A stretch of 64,000 nt of DNA from an uncultured Phascolarctobacterium sp. (lineage in GTDB: Bacteria; Bacillota; Negativicutes; Acidaminococcales; Acidaminococcaceae): the NCBI RefSeq assembly GCF_900753045.1, contig NZ_CAADXO010000061.1, positions 1-64,000 of the forward strand, read 5' to 3'. A program made the position numbers and the translations under genes. The notes under the pieces were generated by a model, which was not told the origin of the DNA, made no database searches, and saw only the letters and a program-made list of their open reading frames with translations. Each line of letters opens with the position of its first letter. Position 1 is the stretch's first letter. Positions 59,371-64,000 of this stretch are shown here, one piece after another.

Positions 59371-60141
59371 ATGCTGAAATCTCTCTGTGAAGCAATGGGC
59401 AACAGAATATTGGCCTTCTGTGCTGCCAGCGGCAGGCTTACGCTGCTGCTGTTGGCGACGCTGCGACATCTGAAGGATGCCAACGCTAAGGAGGTAGTGC
59501 GTCAGATGGCACTGTTGGGAGCGGATTCGCTGCCGATTGTGATGATGACGATTCTCTGTACCGGTATGGTATTTTCCGTACAGACGGCTAAGGAGTTCGT
59601 GCGTCTGGGTGCGTCCTCTTCCGTAGGTGGCATTGTAGCTATCGCTATGGCGCGTGAGCTGGTGCCGGTGCTGACAGGCGTTGTTGTTGCCGGTCGCATA
59701 GGTGCGGCGATTGCAGCGGAGCTTGGCACGATGAAGGTTACCGAGCAGATTGATGCGCTGCGTGTTATGGCTGCCAATCCGGTGAGCTATCTGGTAGTGC
59801 CGCGCTTTATTGCGCTGGTGCTGATGATGCCCGTGCTGGTTGTTTTTGCTAACTTTATCGGTAATATCGGCGGCTGGGTTGTGGCGCATTATTACGCCGG
59901 CATCGGCAGCTTTACTTATGAAAATTCTATCAGGACACTGGCGGAGTTCTATGACGTATTTGGCGGCATGGTCAAAAGCTGTGTTTTTGGTGCGATAATT
60001 GCTATCGTTGGCTGCTATAAGGGCCTGAACGCGCCGAACGGCGCTGAGGGCGTTGGTCTGGCGACTACGGCCTCGGTAGTGCTTTCGATTATTCTGGTGT
60101 TTATCACCAATTATTTTCTTTCTATCGTTTTGTATGTGTAA
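59371..60141 (+). CDS. mlaE: MlaE-type ABC permease for phospholipid transport
   Basis: The 256-residue protein has about five membrane helices and the MlaE signature: VVVAGRIGAAIAAELGTMKVTEQIDALRVMA near 105-135 (coupling helix), followed by NPVSYLVVPRF. It forms the inner-membrane core of the lipid transporter. ATG at 59371 follows AAGGATG; an upstream ATG lies inside the promoter. It is 12 bases before mlaF. Confidence 0.92.
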   Translation: MLKSLCEAMGNRILAFCAASGRLTLLLLATLRHLKDANAKEVVRQMALLGADSLPIVMMTILCTGMVFSVQTAKEFVRLGASSSVGGIVAIAMARELVPVLTGVVVAGRIGAAIAAELGTMKVTEQIDALRVMAANPVSYLVVPRFIALVLMMPVLVVFANFIGNIGGWVVAHYYAGIGSFTYENSIRTLAEFYDVFGGMVKSCVFGAIIAIVGCYKGLNAPNGAEGVGLATTASVVLSIILVFITNYFLSIVLYV

Positions 60142-60153
60142 GGAGTCGGCAGA

Positions 60154-60924
60154 ATGTCAAACGAAGCTATGATTCAGCTCCGACAACTTAAAATGGCCTT
60201 CGGCAGCAAGGTAATTCTTGATAATCTTGATTTGGATGTACGTCAGGGTGAAACGCTGGCGGTTATCGGTCCTTCCGGTACAGGCAAGAGTACCATCATC
60301 AAGCTGCTGACAGGACTGCTGGCACCTACTTCCGGCAGCATTGTTATCGACGGGCAGGAGGTAAGCTCCTTCACCGAGGATGAATGGGATGGCTTACGCC
60401 AGCATATGGGCGTAGTTTTTCAGTATTCCGCTTTATTCGACTTTTTGAGCGTAGGCGAGAATGTAGCCTTTGGCCTGCGGCGGCACTTTAAGCTGCCGGA
60501 GGAGGAAATACAGGAGCGCGTCGGCAAGCTGCTGGAGATGGTAGGCATGCCGAATACGCAGCACATGTTGCCGGCAGAGCTTTCCGGCGGTATGAAAAAG
60601 CGCGTCGGTCTGGCGCGGGCGCTGGCTATGCAGCCGCAGATGGTTTTTTATGACGAGCCCACTTCAGGTCTGGACCCGGTAATGACGATGACCATCAGCA
60701 GGCTGATACGCAAAACTCAGCAGACGCTGGGAGTAACATCGGTTTTGGTAACACACGATATGGAATCGGCCTATTACGCCGCAGACCGTATCGCTATGCT
60801 ATATAATGGACGCATTGTGCAGATAGGCACGGTTGCGGAGATAAAAAACAGCACTAATCCTATCGTTAAAGCATTTATTAACGGTACGGAATTGAAAGAG
60901 GAGGAGAAGGATGAGCAGCAGTGA
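60154..60924 (+). CDS. mlaF: MlaF-type ABC ATPase
   Basis: The 256-residue ATPase has Walker A GPSGTGKS near 39-46, signature LSGGMKKRVGLARAL near 145, Walker B MVFYDEPTSGLDP near 168, and the H-loop in VTHDMESAYYAADR. It powers MlaE. It overlaps mlaD by 14 bases. Confidence 0.95.
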   Translation: MSNEAMIQLRQLKMAFGSKVILDNLDLDVRQGETLAVIGPSGTGKSTIIKLLTGLLAPTSGSIVIDGQEVSSFTEDEWDGLRQHMGVVFQYSALFDFLSVGENVAFGLRRHFKLPEEEIQERVGKLLEMVGMPNTQHMLPAELSGGMKKRVGLARALAMQPQMVFYDEPTSGLDPVMTMTISRLIRKTQQTLGVTSVLVTHDMESAYYAADRIAMLYNGRIVQIGTVAEIKNSTNPIVKAFINGTELKEEEKDEQQ

Positions 60925-62179
60925 GGTTAAGGTAGGTGCCTTTGCATTAGGCGGCGCGGTGGTGCTGGCCGGCATTATTACCTTTATGGGTGCTTTCAGC
61001 TTTGGCAAAAAAGGCTATGAGCTGCGCATTAACTATCCTCAGGTAAGCGGACTGATGCCTGGGCATGTTGTGCGCTATGCAGGCGTGCAGGTAGGCACGG
61101 TCAAAAAAATTAATGTGGCACCCGATAAGGTAGAGGTTATCACAGAAATCAACGACGATATCAAAATACCGCAGGGAGCAACCTTTACGATTTCTTCCGA
61201 CGGTATTATGGGCGAAAAATTTGTCAGCGTTATTCCTCCTGCTAAGCAGGGTAACGGCTATGTAGCCGAAGGCAGCACGATTAACGGTGTTGCCGGCGGC
61301 GGAATGGATGAATTCTTTGCTTCCTCCGGTGATCTGGTAAAGCGTATGGAAAATATAGCCAATGCCTTTGAAAACGTTTTTGGTGACAAGGAAGTACAGC
61401 AGTCCATGAAATCCGGCTTTAAGAATATGAATGACATCGCCGAGAACATGAATACCTTCACGAAGGTAATGGCTGATGTGGCAGTAGCCAACCAGCAGGA
61501 TATTACCTCGATGATTCACCAGATTAATGAGCTGAGCAAGCGCATGAACGGCACGGCGGCGCATATCGAAAGCATTATGGCCGGTGTGGACAATAACGGC
61601 AAGACGGGCCAGAATGTGGCTGCTATTGCCCAGAATATGGCAGACACCAGCCAGCGTATGGAAAATATCGTCGAGGTGCTGGAAACGGTAGCCAAGGACC
61701 CGGTAACACAGAAATCGCTGAAGGAAACCTTGGTCAACGTTAAGGAAACGAGCGAGCGTGCCAACAAGATTTTGGGAACCCTAACCGAGGCGAAGGTTTC
61801 GACTGACGCCGGCTTTGCTGCCAAGGGCGGCGACTGGCGCGGCAGCTTGGGCGTAACGCTGCATCCTGCGGATGATACCTTCCTTTATATGGGCGGTTAT
61901 GACATCGGCAATGCCAATAAATTTGATTTTCTCGTAGGCAGGCAGTATGGCAACGCAGCCTTCAGTATGGGCGCTATGCAGGGTGACTTCGGTGTCGGCG
62001 CCAGCTATGATTTAGGCAGGGATTTCAGATTGTATTCCCAGTTATATGACTTTGATGATCTCAAGGTGCGTCTGGGCGGTGAATTCCGTTTGCATGATAA
62101 CCTGTCGCTTTACGGCGAAACCATGGATGTGCGTGGGAATAAAGCTAATACTTATATGGGTGTGCGTACTTATTTCTAA
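60911..62179 (+). CDS. mlaD: MlaD-type MCE protein with a C-terminal beta-barrel-like domain
   Basis: The 422-residue protein is far longer than E. coli MlaD (about 180). It has one N-terminal membrane helix (about 8-28), an MCE domain (about 35-120: NYPQVSGLMPGHVVRYAGVQVG and IPQGATFTISSDGIMGEKFVSV), a long helical region (about 130-300), and a final 115 residues of alternating beta sequence from GSLGVTLHPADD to a terminal TYMGVRTYF with C-terminal phenylalanine. This fits the ancestral trans-envelope MlaD described in the diderm Firmicute Veillonella, where the tail inserts in the outer membrane. The domain boundaries are estimates. Confidence 0.88.
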   Translation: MSSSEVKVGAFALGGAVVLAGIITFMGAFSFGKKGYELRINYPQVSGLMPGHVVRYAGVQVGTVKKINVAPDKVEVITEINDDIKIPQGATFTISSDGIMGEKFVSVIPPAKQGNGYVAEGSTINGVAGGGMDEFFASSGDLVKRMENIANAFENVFGDKEVQQSMKSGFKNMNDIAENMNTFTKVMADVAVANQQDITSMIHQINELSKRMNGTAAHIESIMAGVDNNGKTGQNVAAIAQNMADTSQRMENIVEVLETVAKDPVTQKSLKETLVNVKETSERANKILGTLTEAKVSTDAGFAAKGGDWRGSLGVTLHPADDTFLYMGGYDIGNANKFDFLVGRQYGNAAFSMGAMQGDFGVGASYDLGRDFRLYSQLYDFDDLKVRLGGEFRLHDNLSLYGETMDVRGNKANTYMGVRTYF

Positions 62180-62186
62180 AAAATAT

Positions 62187-62240
62187 TTGACAAACAGCCC
62201 TAAATAAATATATAATTTTACTACTGACTGGTTAGTCAGT
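62187..62240 (+). promoter_or_regulatory. tolC promoter with TetR-type operator candidate
   Basis: TTGACA (62187-62192) and TATAAT (62211-62216) are 18 bases apart. ACTGACTGGTTAGTCAGT (62223-62240) is an inverted repeat placed at the likely start of transcription. Its core matches the palindrome at 17285-17301. Confidence 0.75.
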
Positions 62241-62263
62241 TTTAGAAAATGGAGGTTTTTCGG

Positions 62264-63649
62264 ATGAATAGAAATAAATTAACAAAACGTTTCTTGCTTT
62301 TATCTGCAGCGCTGACCATGGCACTGGGCCAAAGTGCTTTTGCCGGCGAAACTGTAGCCCTGAATCTGGACGATGCTATGCTGCGTGCGTTCCAGACCAA
62401 CCCGACTGTAAGCATTGCTCAATACGAGCTTGACAGTGCACGTGCCAGCTACAACGCTGCGCGCCAGAGCCGCGGCATCAGCATCAGTGCTAACCATACT
62501 ACTCAACGCGGCGGTTATGATGATGCTCAGCAAGCTGCTCCCGGCATTTGGACCAAGGGTATCGGCAACAATCATGCCAACAGCCTAAGTGCTTCTTTGC
62601 CGATTTTTACCGGCGGTAAATTAAGCGGTACTATTAAACAGGCAAAGGCTAACTATCAATACAATGAGGTTGGCGTACAGCGTACCTATAACGAAATGCG
62701 CTCTACCGTTACCGACGGTTATTTTAATATGCTGCAGGCAGATAATATCCAGAAGCTCAGTGCGGAATCCGTTACCCGTCTGGAGGACCATTTGAAAAAT
62801 GTTCAGGCACAGTATGACGTTGGCGTGGTAGCCAAGGTTGACGTGCTGCGCTCTCAGGTTGAGCTGGCCAATGCTAAGCAGACACTGATTCAGGCAGAAA
62901 ATTCCTATCAGGTTGCCGAAGCAAACATGAACAAAATCGTCGGCCTCCCGATGGATACAACCTTGAAGCTTGATAACCTGCTTGTTTATAATGCCTATGA
63001 TAAAAACATGGATGATTGCCTTGCTTATGCGGCTGAGCACCGTCCGGAGCTGATGCAGGCTAAATATGGCGTGGATGCTGCCAAGGGCGCTTTGATGGTT
63101 GCCCGCAGCGGTCATATGCCGCAGGTTGCTGCCAGCGCTACTCAGCAATGGAGTGACAGCAACTGGCCCGGCGATGATAACGGCAAATGGGGTGTCGGCG
63201 TAAATGTCAGCATGAACGTTTTTGATACCGGTGTAACTCTGTCCAAGATTCACGGTGCCGAGGCTGATTTGAAAAAGGCTGAGGAAACCTATCGCGATAC
63301 CGTGGATGCTGTAAATCTGGACGTTCGCAGCAATTATCTGGGACTGCGCGAAGCTGAAAAACGTATCAGCACCACTAAGCTGGCTGTAGAGCAGGCTGAT
63401 GAGGATTACCGTATCGCTCAGCTGCGTTACATGTCCGGCGTTGGCACCAACACTGATGTGCTTGATGCTCAGGTTGCGCTGACTCAGGCTAAGACCAACT
63501 ATACTAAGGCTTTGTATGATTACAATACCTCCAAGACCGCACTGGAAACCTCTATCGGCGTGCCGATGAGCAATCCTGCGACTGCTGTAAAAGCACAGGC
63601 TGCCAAAACTGCGGAAGCTGTTAAAGCAACCGAAGAAGCTGCCAAATAA
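62264..63649 (+). CDS. tolC: TolC family outer-membrane efflux channel protein
   Basis: The 461-residue protein has a signal peptide ending SAFAGE at about 29. The TolC repeat layout follows: LNLDDAMLRAFQTNPTVSIAQYELDSARA, SASLPIFTGGKLSGTI, a second repeat with LAYAAEHRPELMQAKYGVDAAKGAL and VSMNVFDTGVTL, then LRYMSGVGTNTDVLDAQVALTQAKTNY. The C-terminal tail is Ala/Lys-rich. ATG at 62264 follows GGAGG. It has its own promoter and terminator next to mlaEFD. Confidence 0.93.
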   Translation: MNRNKLTKRFLLLSAALTMALGQSAFAGETVALNLDDAMLRAFQTNPTVSIAQYELDSARASYNAARQSRGISISANHTTQRGGYDDAQQAAPGIWTKGIGNNHANSLSASLPIFTGGKLSGTIKQAKANYQYNEVGVQRTYNEMRSTVTDGYFNMLQADNIQKLSAESVTRLEDHLKNVQAQYDVGVVAKVDVLRSQVELANAKQTLIQAENSYQVAEANMNKIVGLPMDTTLKLDNLLVYNAYDKNMDDCLAYAAEHRPELMQAKYGVDAAKGALMVARSGHMPQVAASATQQWSDSNWPGDDNGKWGVGVNVSMNVFDTGVTLSKIHGAEADLKKAEETYRDTVDAVNLDVRSNYLGLREAEKRISTTKLAVEQADEDYRIAQLRYMSGVGTNTDVLDAQVALTQAKTNYTKALYDYNTSKTALETSIGVPMSNPATAVKAQAAKTAEAVKATEEAAK

Positions 63650-63682
63650 TTAAGGCTCAATTTAATATTTGATGATACAACT

Positions 63683-63716
63683 AAGCTGGTGAGGCATAAG
63701 CTTCACCGGCTTTTTT
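63683..63716 (+). terminator. tolC terminator
   Basis: AAGCTGGTGA pairs with TTCACCGGCTT with small mismatches, followed by TTTTTT. Confidence 0.8.
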
Positions 63717-63877
63717 ATATATTTTTTGCCGGGATTTCAGCGGATAAAAGAATTTTCTTCTCAATAAGAGGATGTTTTCTGCTGATGTCGAATAAATAAA
63801 AGTCGAGGTATATAAAAAAACAGTCTTGTCATATTTTTGTCATAGAATTTTGTTAAACTATTGAATGGTGAAGTGTC

Positions 63878-64000
63878 ATGAAAAAATATCTACAATTTGT
63901 TGGAGCGTTAATCATACTGCTTGCGGCAGGCTATATTTTTTTAGTTCATACTGTGATGCCTAAGTACATTAAGCAGGCGATACCGCAAATGCAGCAGCTG
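63878..64000 (+). CDS. Start of a membrane-anchored protein (possibly TamB-like), cut by the window end
   Basis: The first 41 codons give a short basic start, one hydrophobic helix (about 6-26) and a periplasmic beginning MPKYIKQAIPQ. The start fits an AsmA/TamB-type signal anchor, and in diderm Firmicutes tamB lies close to mlaEFD and tolC, but this much sequence cannot decide. GGTGAAG precedes the ATG. Confidence 0.45.
   Translation, partial: MKKYLQFVGALIILLAAGYIFLVHTVMPKYIKQAIPQMQQL

Noticed and set aside
58153..59889. 578-codon antisense frame opposite the S55 peptidase and mlaE
   Set aside because: Composition is rich in His, Gln and Arg with no domain, and it spans two real genes and a promoter on the other strand.

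Overview
The window is a chromosomal segment of a diderm (outer-membrane-bearing) Firmicute, most likely a member of the Negativicutes. Two kinds of evidence support this. The gene order is Firmicute: ispE...purR-glmU-prs...pth, wecA/wecB next to the atp operon, and murA next to mreB/mbl. The same window also encodes outer-membrane machinery: MlaEFD with a barrel-like tail on MlaD, a TolC-family channel and an OmpA-size beta-barrel protein. The nutrient transporters (DASS anion symporter, PutP, DUF401) and pyruvate carboxylase would suit an anaerobic, organic-acid-using member such as Acidaminococcaceae, but the genus cannot be fixed from this sequence alone.

Layout. 1-0.75 kb: the 3' end of a group II intron beside a hicAB toxin-antitoxin pair. 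0.9-6.2 kb: a membrane protein and three transporters on the minus strand. 6.4-8.5 kb: a two-gene Septu-type defence system (ptuA/ptuB). 8.6-11.9 kb: a sugar-nucleotide operon (phosphomannomutase/phosphoglucomutase, galU, galE). 12-17.2 kb: an unknown helical protein and pyruvate carboxylase, then ftsH (17.4-19.2 kb). 19.35-19.6 kb: a free-standing candidate small RNA, followed by an MFS transporter. 21.2-24.7 kb: a pseudopilin operon with a GspF/PilC platform protein and no ATPase. 24.8-32.2 kb (minus): pth, a polysaccharide deacetylase, prs, glmU, purR, a MobA-like nucleotidyltransferase, a GntR regulator and ispE, with a 129-bp-period tandem repeat between purR and glmU. 32.3-35.1 kb: YitT-like protein, a Y-family polymerase and its small partner. 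35.1-37 kb: an Ntn-hydrolase-type amidase and an outer-membrane barrel. 37.5-46.7 kb: wecA, wecB and the complete F1Fo ATP synthase operon, in which the C-terminal domain of the delta subunit is fused to alpha. 46.7-48.2 kb: a MarR-esterase pair with its own palindromic operator. 48.4-51.1 kb: an M18 aminopeptidase, a gene interrupted by an in-frame UGA, an array of three motifs at exact 32-bp spacing, and a small protein. 51.3-53.6 kb: murA and mreB/mbl. 53.7-54 kb: palindromic intergenic elements. 54-59.2 kb: secreted envelope proteins (NAGPA-type glycosidase, L,D-transpeptidase, SH3 protein, a biotinyl-like lipoprotein candidate, S55 peptidase). 59.4-64 kb: mlaEFD, tolC and the start of a membrane-anchored protein.

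Much of the window serves envelope construction: UDP-sugars (galU, galE, glmU, wecB), undecaprenyl-linked glycans (wecA), peptidoglycan (murA, mreB, L,D-transpeptidase, deacetylase), isoprenoids (ispE) and outer-membrane lipid transport (mla). The items most worth a second look are the delta-alpha ATP synthase fusion, the candidate anti-Shine-Dalgarno small RNA, the 32-bp motif array, the in-frame UGA gene, the structured tandem repeat before glmU, the Septu pair, and a palindrome shared by the ftsH/pyc and tolC promoters.
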